64,000 nt of DNA from Streptomyces sp. NBC_00490 (lineage in GTDB: Bacteria; Actinomycetota; Actinomycetes; Streptomycetales; Streptomycetaceae). This document shows, one piece after another, positions 51,918 to 60,247 of the stretch. Position 1 is the stretch's first letter; every line of letters begins with the position of its first letter. The translations under genes were made by a program, and so were the position numbers. Where the stretch lies: positions 6,262,001 through 6,326,000 of the forward strand of contig NZ_CP107869.1 in NCBI RefSeq assembly GCF_036013645.1. Direction: 5' to 3'. The notes under the pieces are model-generated. The model made no database searches, was not told the origin of the DNA, and saw nothing but the letters and a program-made list of their open reading frames with translations.

Positions 51918-54593
51918 TTACGGCGCCAGCACCTGGCCCAGCCGCGCGTCCGTCGGTGTCGCCAGCGTGGTCCTGCTGTAGATCACCGCGTCCGCGTACC
52001 CGAGGCCCGTGCCGCTGCTCGGCAGGTGCAGGAGGATGCCGTCGCCGGCGTCCTCGTTGTCGGCGCCGAAGGTGAGGTCGGCGCGGCCGTAGCCGGAGAG
52101 GTCGGTCAGGGAGACCGAGGAGCCGAAGCGGTCGTCGGTCTCGGTGGACCCGGGGATGCCCGAGGTGTCCTGCGAGACCGCCACCGAGCCGGCGCCCGTG
52201 AGCCCCGACGCCGTGCCCTTGACCAGGATCGCGTTGCCCGCGTTGGTGCGGTTCACCCCGTCGCGGACCAGGTCCTCGCCCGGGGCGCCCGCGAGGACGT
52301 CCGCGTAGCCGTCGGCGTCGTAGTCGCTGACGGAGACCGAGCTGCCGAGCGCGTCGCCGGACTCGTCGCCGCCGGGGACGGACGCCGTGTCCTGGTGGAT
52401 GACCGTCATGCCCGTGGTCGTGAAGCCGGTCGACGTGCCCGGCACCATCGTGATCTGGCCGCCCGACTTCCCGCCGGACTCGGCGGCGACCGGCTGGCCG
52501 ATGACGATGTCGTCGTAGCCGTTGCCGTTGACGTCACCGGCGGCGATGGACCGGCCGCCCTTGACGGAGATCACGCCGGCCTTGGTCAGTCCGGTCGCCG
52601 AGCCCGCGAAGCGGACCACGCGGCCGATGGAGCCGGTGTCGCGGTAGTTGAGGGCGACGTCCGCGTAGCCGTCCCGGTTGAAGTCGCCCGTCGCGGCGTC
52701 CAGGTAGGCGACCGCGCCGGAGGCGGAGGTGAGGGTGCCGTACGTGTACTTTCCGGCGCCCAGCCGTGCGTTCCAGTTGCCGCCCTTGCCGGTGCCCGCC
52801 GAGAAGACGTCGGCCTTGCCGTCGCCGTCGAAGTCACCGACGGCGACCGTCGAACCGAGCTTGGCACCGGCCGCCGTGACGCCCGAAGTGGTGTACGAGA
52901 AGCCGGTGTCCAGCGCCGGTCCGTACATCACCGTGACGTTGCCCCGGTCGGCGTTGCCGCTGGTGTCGTCCTCGCCGGGGGAGCCGACGGCGAGGTCGGC
53001 GTAGCCGTCGCCGTTGACGTCGCCCCAGGCGGCCGAGGTGCCGAAGGCGTCACCGGTCTCGGAGGAACCGGGGACGCCCGCGCTGTTCTGGGTGAGGGTC
53101 ACCTTCGACGCCGTGACGGGTCCGTCGGCGCTGCCCGGGATCACCTTCACCGCGTTCGCCTTCGGTACGCCCGTGACCAGGTCGGTCACGCCGTCGCGCT
53201 GGTAGTCGGAGGTGGGGAGGGCGTGCGAGATGCCCGGCGTCTTCGCGAGCGTGGCGATCCTCGACAGCTTCGCGTAGAGGTTGGCGCCGGGGCAGGCCGT
53301 GGCGTTGGTGTCCCGGTGCCCGAAGACCCGGGGCAGCGTGATCGAGGAGCCCTTGGCGACCTTGTTGCCGTCGACGCCCGCGTCGCTGCCGGAGACCAGG
53401 GTGACCTTGCCGGTCGGGTCGATGCCGTACATCCCGAACTTCCACGCCACGATCCGCGCGATGGCGTCGAGCGCGGCCTTGCTCGGCTTGGCGCTCTCGT
53501 AGTTGCCGATGTACGAGATGCCGACCGTGTTCGTGTTGAACCCGATGTCGTGCGCGCCGGTCACCGGCAGGTCCGTGCCGCCGCTGCGGCCCTCGAAGAT
53601 CTGGCCGCACTTGTCGACGACGAAGTTGTAGCCGATGTCGTAGTAGCCGCGCGCGAAGTGCTCCTGCTGGATGGAGCGCAGCCGGGCCCGGGAGTCGGCG
53701 CAGGACAGGGTGTTGTCGCTGTCCATGCCGGTGTGGTGGATGACGGCGGCCTTGATCTCGGTGCCGTAGCCGGGTGTGCCGTCGTAGTCCGTGGAGGCGC
53801 CCCACTCGGCCTGGGTGATGATCGGTGGCTTCACGACCGTGGAGGCGCGCGGGGCGGGGACGGTGGAGGTGGGGGAGGGGGACGCGGTGGGGGAGGCCGA
53901 CTCCGAGGCCGACTCCGAGGGAGTGCCGCTCGGCGTCTGTGTGACCGTCTCCGTCGGGTCGGCCGTGGGGCTCTCGGTCGCCGTCGCCGTCGGCGTGCTC
54001 GTCGTCACCGCCGCGGGCGTCTGGGTCTCCGCGACGAACACCGCCGGTTCCACCCCGCTGCCCTCGGGATCCGTACCGGGGTCGAGGAGTTTGACGTCCA
54101 TCCCGGCCGGCTGCCCGCCCGCCTCCGTGCCGTCCGCGTTCACGATGCGCACCTCGACGCCGTCGGAGTCACCGGTCCACAACGACTCCGTACCGCCCCG
54201 CAGCGCGGCCCGCTCGCCCTCGGCGCCGTCGGCCTGGCTCGGGTCGTCCCGGAGCTTCTGCCAGCCCGACCACGTGCCCGACTCGGCGTCCCGGGTGCGC
54301 ACTTCGGCCGTGCCCGGGGACTTCGCGTCGGGGTTGTCCCAGGTGACGAGGACCGCGCTGAACCGGTCCGTCTCCCGCCGGTCGAGCCCCTTGCGGCCCG
54401 CGCCCTCGCTCTGCAGCCTGAGCGAGTGGACGGCCGCCTCACGTCCCCCGGCCTTGCTGTCGGACTGCGCTCCCGGATCGGCCATGGCGTACGTGGCGAT
54501 GCCCGCACCGCTCAGCAGAACGGCCCCGGCGGTCAGCCAGGCCCGTCTTCTGAGACTGAGCGGTCTGTACGCACGGCTGTTGCGAGGATTCAA
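51918..54593 (-). CDS. Secreted PGRP/N-acetylmuramoyl-L-alanine amidase with FG-GAP repeats
   Basis: An exported protein of about 891 residues. A signal segment (RRRAWLTAGAVLLSGAGIATYAMA) precedes an N-terminal domain with WDNPDAKSP...EVRTRDAESGTWSGW and a Thr/Ser/Pro linker. The amidase_2/PGRP domain follows: ITQAEWGAS, AAVIHHTGMD, GYYDIGYNFVVDKCGQIFEGR and GHRDTNATACPG, so the zinc ligands His, His and Cys are present. Then come FG-GAP/VCBS-like repeats (DVNGDGYADLAVG, DFDGDGKADVF, DFNRDGYADVA, DVNGNGYDDIVIG, DYDADGYADVLAG) forming a predicted beta-propeller. It should bind and cut peptidoglycan outside the cell. TTG at 54593 has AGGGGTGGG upstream; GTG at 54602 is the alternative. Confidence 0.92.
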   Translation of the reverse strand: MNPRNSRAYRPLSLRRRAWLTAGAVLLSGAGIATYAMADPGAQSDSKAGGREAAVHSLRLQSEGAGRKGLDRRETDRFSAVLVTWDNPDAKSPGTAEVRTRDAESGTWSGWQKLRDDPSQADGAEGERAALRGGTESLWTGDSDGVEVRIVNADGTEAGGQPAGMDVKLLDPGTDPEGSGVEPAVFVAETQTPAAVTTSTPTATATESPTADPTETVTQTPSGTPSESASESASPTASPSPTSTVPAPRASTVVKPPIITQAEWGASTDYDGTPGYGTEIKAAVIHHTGMDSDNTLSCADSRARLRSIQQEHFARGYYDIGYNFVVDKCGQIFEGRSGGTDLPVTGAHDIGFNTNTVGISYIGNYESAKPSKAALDAIARIVAWKFGMYGIDPTGKVTLVSGSDAGVDGNKVAKGSSITLPRVFGHRDTNATACPGANLYAKLSRIATLAKTPGISHALPTSDYQRDGVTDLVTGVPKANAVKVIPGSADGPVTASKVTLTQNSAGVPGSSETGDAFGTSAAWGDVNGDGYADLAVGSPGEDDTSGNADRGNVTVMYGPALDTGFSYTTSGVTAAGAKLGSTVAVGDFDGDGKADVFSAGTGKGGNWNARLGAGKYTYGTLTSASGAVAYLDAATGDFNRDGYADVALNYRDTGSIGRVVRFAGSATGLTKAGVISVKGGRSIAAGDVNGNGYDDIVIGQPVAAESGGKSGGQITMVPGTSTGFTTTGMTVIHQDTASVPGGDESGDALGSSVSVSDYDADGYADVLAGAPGEDLVRDGVNRTNAGNAILVKGTASGLTGAGSVAVSQDTSGIPGSTETDDRFGSSVSLTDLSGYGRADLTFGADNEDAGDGILLHLPSSGTGLGYADAVIYSRTTLATPTDARLGQVLAP

Positions 54594-54836
54594 GAATCCC
54601 ACCCCTGAAAGATGAACACGGTCGTATCGGCCGCCACTTGGGCAGCACCTACAGACAGCGCGCAGCTTTGGCCAAACATCACGCGTTCCGTGACCGGGAC
54701 GTACGAGAAAACAAAAGGTTGCACGGAGTCTGTGAGACATCTGTGTGGGAAGGGCCACGCCCGTGACGCGTGATGTTCCCGGGGCGGCATCCGCTGGGAC
54801 AGCGGGGAGTGCAAGCCGAACGAAGGGGTGGGGCCC

Positions 54837-55271
54837 ATGGAGAAGCAGGCCGAGCGGGTGCCGTGTGCGAGCGGGATGCGGGCACGGGCGGCGGAGTTCG
54901 TCGCCCGGGTCACCGCCCGCAACCGGCTGCCGCTGGACTACTCCGTGGCCAGCCTGCGGGTCGTCGACTTCCTGGTCGACGGGTTGCGCAAGGGGGGCGC
55001 CGACCGGGAGCGGGTGAGCGGGCCGCTGCTCGCGCTGGGTGCCTACGTCGGGGAGGTGCTGGTGCGCCGGGCGGGCGCGGTGTGGGTGGATCTGGACGAG
55101 GCGCAGCGCGGGTACTTCGGTCAGCCGGTCGGCGTCCGGATGCCCGACGGCCGGGTCTGGAACCCCCTCGGCAAGGTCCTCAACCGCTTCGAGGCGGGCG
55201 GCCCCGAGGAGTCCCTGCAGACCTTCTATCTGACGTTGCACGGGCGGGCCCGGCGAAGGAGCGCGGCGTGA
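54837..55271 (+). CDS. Small protein, paralogue of the gene at 51435
   Basis: A 144-residue soluble protein of the same unknown family as 51435-51839. Shared features are the LDYSVASL...VDFLVDGLR helix, GAYVGEVLVRRAG and RMPDGRVWNPLGKVLNRFE. The ATG at 54837 follows AAGGGG. Its stop overlaps the GTG of the DUF4241 gene (GTGA), so the two are translationally coupled. It is divergent from the PGRP amidase gene. Confidence 0.8.
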   Translation: MEKQAERVPCASGMRARAAEFVARVTARNRLPLDYSVASLRVVDFLVDGLRKGGADRERVSGPLLALGAYVGEVLVRRAGAVWVDLDEAQRGYFGQPVGVRMPDGRVWNPLGKVLNRFEAGGPEESLQTFYLTLHGRARRRSAA

Positions 55272-56488
55272 GGCGGACCATCGACATCGCGTACGGCACG
55301 GGCTGGGACGCCGGGTCCGTCCTCGGGCCGATGGGTCCCGAGGAGGCGGCGGCGCGGGACGCGGCGGGGCAGCCGTACGCCGTCGTACTGCGGCAGACCG
55401 GCGGGGCCGAGGCCGTCGTGGCGCAGGTGGCGCGGGCGCGGAACTTCCTCGGCGTAGCCGTGTACGACGCCCAGGGGCGGCGCTTCCTGGAGGTCGACCT
55501 GCGGCAGCTGGACGCCGACCGGCTCTTCCTGCGGCGCCGGAGCGCGTGGGCCTACCCGGACGACCTGGCGCCCGAGTTCGCGCCGGACGCGGGGCGGGTC
55601 ACGGTGACGCTGTGGCCGGACGGGCGGGGCTCCGAGGTCGTCGAGCCACAGGGCGACAAGGGCGGCGCGCGGCACACGACCGCCAAGGTGCCGGACGAGC
55701 AGCGGTGGTTCGAGGTACCCCGGTTCGGGTGCTGGGAGCGGCTGTTCGCGCCGCTGGGCATCGAGGGCGCGGACCGCGTCGAGCTGCGGGAGATCACGGA
55801 CGTACCGCGGGGCGAGACCGTCGAGCCCAACTGGCGGGCGCCCGAAGGGATGCGGCCCGCGTATCTGGCCGAACTGTTCGTCGCGGGCACCCGGTTCTCC
55901 TCACCCGACGGCGAGTACACCGTGCGCGAGCCGATCGAGGCGGGGACGCTGCTGCTGCCCAGCGGGCGGCTGGTGGCGAAGGACCCCACGTACGGGGCGA
56001 GCGACGAGGACGCCGGGTTCACCGCGACCGTGGCGCCCGGGAGGTACCCGGTGCAGATCGCCCGCGCCGCCGCGAGGTTCGAGGAGTACGTCGCCGCGCG
56101 CGTCCTGGTCTCCGGCCGGCCGGCCGTGCGCTGGGAGGCCGCGCTGCTCGACGGGCAGGACGAACGGCTGCTGGGCGAGGGCGAGTTCTACGGCTTCGGG
56201 GTCGACGCCGGTACCGCCGCCTTCACCGACGCCACCGCCGCCCCCGACCTCGGACGCCGGTACTGGGACGGCCTCGTCGCCGGTACGCAGGAGGAGGACG
56301 CCCACGGTGTCGCGGTCGTCGACGACCCGGCGAACGGCACCAACCTCGTCGCCTACCCGAGCGGCCGGGGCGACGGCTCCTACCCGGTGTGGGTGGGCCG
56401 GGACCGGGAGGGCGAGGTCACGTGCTTCGTGGCGGACATGCTGATCCTGCACCGGGCGGAGCCGAGCACGGCACAGGCCCTCACCTGA
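55268..56488 (+). CDS. DUF4241 domain-containing protein
   Basis: A 406-residue protein. The N-terminal half (IDIAYGTGWDAGSVLG, VVLRQTGGAEAVVAQVARARNFLGVAVYDAQGRRFLEVDLRQL) is followed by a C-terminal DUF4241 region at about residues 205-395 with SPDGEYTVREPIEAGTLLLPSGRLVAKDP, GRYPVQIARAA and the end LVAYPSGRGDGSYPVWVGRD. The function is unknown. It starts with GTG at 55268 overlapping the upstream stop. DUF4241 proteins are often found as orphan or immunity-like genes, which fits the neighbouring DUF1877 gene. Confidence 0.85.
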   Translation: MRRTIDIAYGTGWDAGSVLGPMGPEEAAARDAAGQPYAVVLRQTGGAEAVVAQVARARNFLGVAVYDAQGRRFLEVDLRQLDADRLFLRRRSAWAYPDDLAPEFAPDAGRVTVTLWPDGRGSEVVEPQGDKGGARHTTAKVPDEQRWFEVPRFGCWERLFAPLGIEGADRVELREITDVPRGETVEPNWRAPEGMRPAYLAELFVAGTRFSSPDGEYTVREPIEAGTLLLPSGRLVAKDPTYGASDEDAGFTATVAPGRYPVQIARAAARFEEYVAARVLVSGRPAVRWEAALLDGQDERLLGEGEFYGFGVDAGTAAFTDATAAPDLGRRYWDGLVAGTQEEDAHGVAVVDDPANGTNLVAYPSGRGDGSYPVWVGRDREGEVTCFVADMLILHRAEPSTAQALT

Positions 56489-56697
56489 CCAGGTCGTGGA
56501 CGCGGCGGACCGGGGAAGCCCGTAGCGTCCACGGCCGCCCCCGCGACACGCGGGGCGCAGTGACACATTTGTGGCGTCCGGCGCTGTTGACCGTGGGGGG
56601 ACTCCCCGCAGGGGGCGGTCGCGTAGAACAGTTCCGGACCGCCACGAACCGGTACGAACGAGGACAGTTCTTGGGTCGAGGAGGGGAACCCCGCCGC

Positions 56698-57291
56698 GTG
56701 CAGGCGTACGACGGGGAGCTTGGCGCGGCCGTCGCGCGGGCCCAGGAAGGTGACGAGGCCGCCTTCGCGGTCGCGTACCGGCTCGTGCAGCCCGGTCTGC
56801 TCGGCTACCTCCGCGGGATCGTCGGCGACGACGCCGAGGACGTGGCCTCCGACGCCTGGCTGGAGATCGCCCGCGACCTCGGCCGGTTCAAGGGCGACGG
56901 GGCGGGCTTCCGCGGCTGGACCGCCACCATCGGCCGGCACCGGGCGCTGGACCATCTGCGCCGGCTGAAGGTGCGGCCCCGGTCGGCGGCGCTGGAGCAG
57001 GACGTACTGGATCTGCCGGGCCCGCACAGCACCCACGACCAGGCGCTGGAGTCCATCTCCACGGACCACGCCCTGGAGCTGGTCCGGGGCCTGCCCCGCG
57101 ATCAGGCGGAGGCCGTGCTGCTGCGGGTGGTCGTCGGCCTCGACGGACCCGCCGCCGCCCGCGTCCTCGGCAAGCGGCCGGGCGCGGTGCGGACCGCCGC
57201 CTACCGGGGGCTGAAGCGGCTGGCCCAGCAGCTGGGCGTCGAGAGTGTGACGGATGACGATCCCCGGACGCTGGGGGAGTCGAAGCAGTGA
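56698..57291 (+). CDS. ECF RNA polymerase sigma factor (copy 1 of a tandem pair)
   Basis: A 197-residue sigma factor. Region 2 includes DEAAFAVAYRLVQPGLLGYLRGIVGDDAEDVASDAWLEIARDL and FRGWTATIGRHRALDHLRR; region 4 includes LPRDQAEAVLLRVVVGLDGPAAARVLGKRPGAVRTAAYRGLKRL. It aligns end to end with the product of 58353-59015 (for example LGKRPGAVRTAA(Y/H)RGLKRLA), so the two are paralogues. GTG at 56698 follows GAGGAGGGG and matches the start of the paralogue; a TTG at 56671 is possible. A small ORF and a membrane partner gene follow. Confidence 0.9.
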   Translation: MQAYDGELGAAVARAQEGDEAAFAVAYRLVQPGLLGYLRGIVGDDAEDVASDAWLEIARDLGRFKGDGAGFRGWTATIGRHRALDHLRRLKVRPRSAALEQDVLDLPGPHSTHDQALESISTDHALELVRGLPRDQAEAVLLRVVVGLDGPAAARVLGKRPGAVRTAAYRGLKRLAQQLGVESVTDDDPRTLGESKQ

Positions 57292-57347
57292 AGGACGACG
57301 ACGGCGACAGGCCGGACAGGGACAGGGACGGGAACGGGCATGGGTGA
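57288..57347 (+). CDS. Possible 19-codon ORF bridging sigma and partner genes
   Basis: GTG at 57288 overlaps the sigma stop (GTGA) and opens a short frame of 19 codons rich in Asp, Arg and Gly. It stops at TGA 57345-57347, just inside the start of the next gene (ATGGGTGA at 57340). It could be a translational relay that couples the two genes, or the true start of the partner gene interrupted by a frameshift in the repeated GACAGG sequence. No Shine-Dalgarno evaluation separates these. Confidence 0.3.
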   Translation: MKDDDGDRPDRDRDGNGHG

Positions 57348-58056
57348 AGGGCGGAGCGGCGGCGGGGTCCCCGGCCGTCGGCATGTGCACCCTGGCGGTA
57401 CCGGTTCCCCGGACACCGGCGGGGCCGACGGCCTGGAGACGCTGCTCGCCGCCGCCATGCGCGAGAACACCGGCCCGCGCGCGAACCCCGCCGGTGCCGA
57501 GGGCGAGCGGCAGGCCGTCGCCGCGTTCCGGGCCGCCCGCGACGCCGGGGCGCACCGGGCCCGCACCCGCCGCCGGGACGACTGGCGGCCCCGGGAGCAG
57601 CGCCGGCTGTCCCGTTCGCTGCGCACCACGCTCTCCGTGTTCCTGGCCAGCCTCACCCTCGGCGGCGTCGCGTTCGCCACGATCGGCACGGGAGACACGG
57701 GCGGCTCGTCGCCCGAGGCAGAGAAGAAGGACCCGCCCCGGCCACAGACATCTGCCCCGGTCCGGCGGCCGTCCACCACGGCACCCGTCCCCGCAAGCCC
57801 CTCCGCGCGGCCCGACCGCCCGGTCACCGCCCAGGACACCGAGGCCCACTGCCGCGCCTACGACAAGGTGCGGGGCCGCGGCAACGCGCTGAACTCCACG
57901 GCCTGGCAGCGGCTCGTGGACGCGGCGGGCGGCGAGGGGAACGTCGCGCGGTACTGCGCGGACCGGCTGGCACAGGGCGAGAAGACGGACAAGCCCGACA
58001 AGCCCGACAAGAGCGAGAAGAACGCCGACGACACGGCCGGCAAGAAGAAGCAGTAG
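57340..58056 (+). CDS. Membrane partner of the ECF sigma factor (putative anti-sigma)
   Basis: A 238-residue single-pass protein. The cytoplasmic N-terminus (~105 residues) includes LETLLAAAMRENTG and ERQAVAAFRAARDAGAHRA. One transmembrane helix (TTLSVFLASLTLGGVAFATI) and a Pro/Ser/Thr linker follow. The outside domain is HCRAYDKVRGRGNALNSTAWQRLVDAAGG...VARYC, with a basic Lys/Asp repeat tail (KPDKPDK). The pattern C...AGG...V..YC is shared with the partner of the second sigma gene. The cytoplasmic domain has no zinc anti-sigma motif, so the anti-sigma role rests on position and topology. Confidence 0.75.
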   Translation: MGEGRSGGGVPGRRHVHPGGTGSPDTGGADGLETLLAAAMRENTGPRANPAGAEGERQAVAAFRAARDAGAHRARTRRRDDWRPREQRRLSRSLRTTLSVFLASLTLGGVAFATIGTGDTGGSSPEAEKKDPPRPQTSAPVRRPSTTAPVPASPSARPDRPVTAQDTEAHCRAYDKVRGRGNALNSTAWQRLVDAAGGEGNVARYCADRLAQGEKTDKPDKPDKSEKNADDTAGKKKQ

Positions 58057-58082
58057 CCCGGCAGGACCCCGCGGCCAAAGCA

Positions 58083-58124
58083 ACGGCCGGGGCCGCCACC
58101 CCCCACAGGAGAGGCCCCGGCCGT
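58083..58124 (+). terminator. Strong 12-bp hairpin after the first sigma/partner pair
   Basis: ACGGCCGGGGCC (58083-58094) pairs perfectly with GGCCCCGGCCGT (58113-58124) around an 18-base loop, 26 bases after the stop codon. No U-run follows. It separates the first sigma operon from the second, whose sigma gene begins at 58353 after its own leader region. Confidence 0.65.
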
Positions 58125-58352
58125 CGCGCGGCACGGGCCGCGCGGCGACCCGTACTTCCTACAGCGCCATGGATGCGTTTTCTGTCACACCCGGGGAGTA
58201 CCCGCCCCATCACGAGGTAGTTGCATCCTGTACGGACATGGACGAGCAGCGGTTTCAGGTCGTAACGTGCCTTTCGCGCCGAGCGCGGAAGCGAGAGATC
58301 ACCGCAATCGCAGGCGGCACCGGGGCCGCGACCATCTACTGAGGAACCATGC

Positions 58353-59015
58353 GTGCTGGGGGATGACGCGGAGCTGACCGCCGCGGTGCTTGCGGCACAG
58401 GACGGGAACGAGACCGCGTTCCGGACTGTGTACCGCGCCGTGCACCCACGGCTGCTCGGATACGTCCGGACGCTGGTCGGCGACCCGGACGCCGAGGACG
58501 TCGCCTCCGAGGCATGGCTGCAGATCGCCCGGGACCTCGAGCGGTTCAGCGGGGACGCGGACCGGTTCCGCGGCTGGGCCGCCCGTATCGCGCGCAACCG
58601 CGCCCTGGACCACATACGGATGCGCGGCCGCCGCCCCGCCATCGGCGGTGACGAGACCGAGCTGACCGGGAAGGCCGGCGAGTCCGACACCGCGGGCGAG
58701 GCCATGGAGTCCCTGGCCACCGACAGCACCCTCTCCCTCATCGCCCGTCTTCCGCAGGACCAGGCCGAGGCCGTGGTGCTGCGGGTGGTGGTGGGCCTCG
58801 ACGCCAAGACCGCCGCGGAGACGCTGGGCAAACGGCCGGGTGCCGTACGGACCGCCGCGCACCGGGGTCTGAAGAGGCTCGCCGAACTGCTCGGCGGCGA
58901 TCCGGAAGCGGACGGCGTACTCGACGCGCTCCCGCCCCAGCGAGAACCGCACACTCGTGCGGTGACGTCCGCGAGTGTGACGCATACGCGTCCGCGGACG
59001 CAGAAGGACATGTGA
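58353..59015 (+). CDS. ECF RNA polymerase sigma factor (copy 2 of a tandem pair)
   Basis: A 220-residue sigma factor. Region 2: NETAFRTVYRAVHPRLLGYVRTLVGDPDAEDVASEAWLQIARDLERF and FRGWAARIARNRALDHIR. Region 4: RLPQDQAEAVVLRVVVGLDAKTAAETLGKRPGAVRTAAHRGLKRLAELL. A C-terminal tail of about 35 residues (DALPPQREPHTRAVTSASVTH) is absent from copy 1. GTG at 58353 follows GAGGA. Its stop overlaps the start of the membrane partner gene. Confidence 0.9.
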   Translation: MLGDDAELTAAVLAAQDGNETAFRTVYRAVHPRLLGYVRTLVGDPDAEDVASEAWLQIARDLERFSGDADRFRGWAARIARNRALDHIRMRGRRPAIGGDETELTGKAGESDTAGEAMESLATDSTLSLIARLPQDQAEAVVLRVVVGLDAKTAAETLGKRPGAVRTAAHRGLKRLAELLGGDPEADGVLDALPPQREPHTRAVTSASVTHTRPRTQKDM

Positions 59016-60058
59016 TGGCCGACAAGCAGTACGGGTGGCTGGACCGCGAAACGGCGGAGCGTTTGCTGCGCGGCGAGTCACTGGACAACGCTGTCGACCC
59101 CGCCGACCGCGACGACGCCGAGCGCCTCGCCAAGACCCTCGGCGCACTCTCCGTCGAACCCCCGATGAACAGCGCCGAACTCCCCGGCGAGGCCGCCGCC
59201 CTGGCCGCCTTCCGCAAGGCCCACGCGGACCGCGCGACAACTGCCGCCACCCCAGGCCACGCCACCCCCGGCCACGCCTCCTCCGCCGACGCCGGGCTCA
59301 TCCGCATCGGCGCCCCCGGCCACCGCGCCCCGCGCCCCCGTCACCGGCGGACCGTGCGGGTCGGGCTGGCCGCCGTGGTGGCGTTCGGGATGGTCGGTGG
59401 AGTGGTCGCCGCGGCGGCAACCGGAATGCTGCCGACACCGTTCGGGGACGACGAACCGCGGCCCGGAGCCTCGGTGTCGGCCGCCGTCACGCCGGACCGT
59501 CCGCTGGTGTCGCCGACGCCCGACGGCGCCGCGAAGGACGAGCCGACACCCGACGGCTCCGTCGGCGCCTCCCCCGATCGAGCCGCCCCGCGTAACGACG
59601 CGGGCGGCGCTCCGAGCGCCGACCCCGACGGCCACGGCCCGACGGAAGGCTTCGGCTCCTCATGGGACGGGGCCCGGTCCGCCTGCCGCGACATCCGCGA
59701 CGGCCGGCGGCTCTCCACCGACCGCAGACGAGCCCTGGAAGGGCTGGCCGGCGGCTCCACGCGCGTGTGGAAGTACTGCAACGACGTCCTGAACACCTCC
59801 GACGGCCAGGCCCGCCGGGAAGACGACCGCAAGGACTCGGACAAGGACCCGGACGGTCCGGGCGGCGACGACGACAGCCACCACGGGGTCTCCGGCGGCG
59901 ATGGACACGGCGACGGCCACGGTCACGGCAACGACCACCACCAGAACGGGGGCCTCGCCACCCCCTCGCCGTCCCCGTCGGACGACGCCACGTTGCGGCC
60001 GAAACGCGCCGCCGCCGTCCCCGAACCGTCGCCCAACCCGTCGTACTCCGCCCTGTGA
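59015..60058 (+). CDS. Membrane partner of the second ECF sigma factor (putative anti-sigma)
   Basis: A 347-residue single-pass protein. The cytoplasmic part (~110 residues) includes LDRETAERLLRGESLDNAVDPADRDDAERLAKTLGAL and LPGEAAALAAFRKAHADRA. The transmembrane helix is VRVGLAAVVAFGMVGGVVAAAATG. The long outside part is Pro/Asp/Ser-rich with ACRDIRDGRRLSTDRRRALEGLAGGSTRVWKYCNDVL, the same two-cysteine pattern as in the first pair, and then a His/Gly/Asp-rich stretch (GHGDGHGHGNDHH) that could bind metal. ATG at 59015 or GTG at 59012 overlaps the sigma stop. Confidence 0.75.
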   Translation: MADKQYGWLDRETAERLLRGESLDNAVDPADRDDAERLAKTLGALSVEPPMNSAELPGEAAALAAFRKAHADRATTAATPGHATPGHASSADAGLIRIGAPGHRAPRPRHRRTVRVGLAAVVAFGMVGGVVAAAATGMLPTPFGDDEPRPGASVSAAVTPDRPLVSPTPDGAAKDEPTPDGSVGASPDRAAPRNDAGGAPSADPDGHGPTEGFGSSWDGARSACRDIRDGRRLSTDRRRALEGLAGGSTRVWKYCNDVLNTSDGQARREDDRKDSDKDPDGPGGDDDSHHGVSGGDGHGDGHGHGNDHHQNGGLATPSPSPSDDATLRPKRAAAVPEPSPNPSYSAL

Positions 60059-60247
60059 CCTGCGTTTCCCCAGGCTGTCGAACTTTTTTCGCGACCGGTG
60101 TGACATTTTCGGCCGCGGTGGCGCTGAGATGAGTGAGCCGACTGGTCATCGGCCGTCGCACAGAGCCGGGGTTCCCCCCGTACTCACGGCTCGTGCACCT
60201 CGGCGCGGGCGGGACACGTTCCCCCGGTCCCGCCCGCGCCCCACAGG

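Noticed and set aside
58083..58352. Possible riboswitch or small RNA in the leader of the second sigma gene
   Set aside because: After the terminator hairpin I see no known riboswitch core and no second conserved structure.
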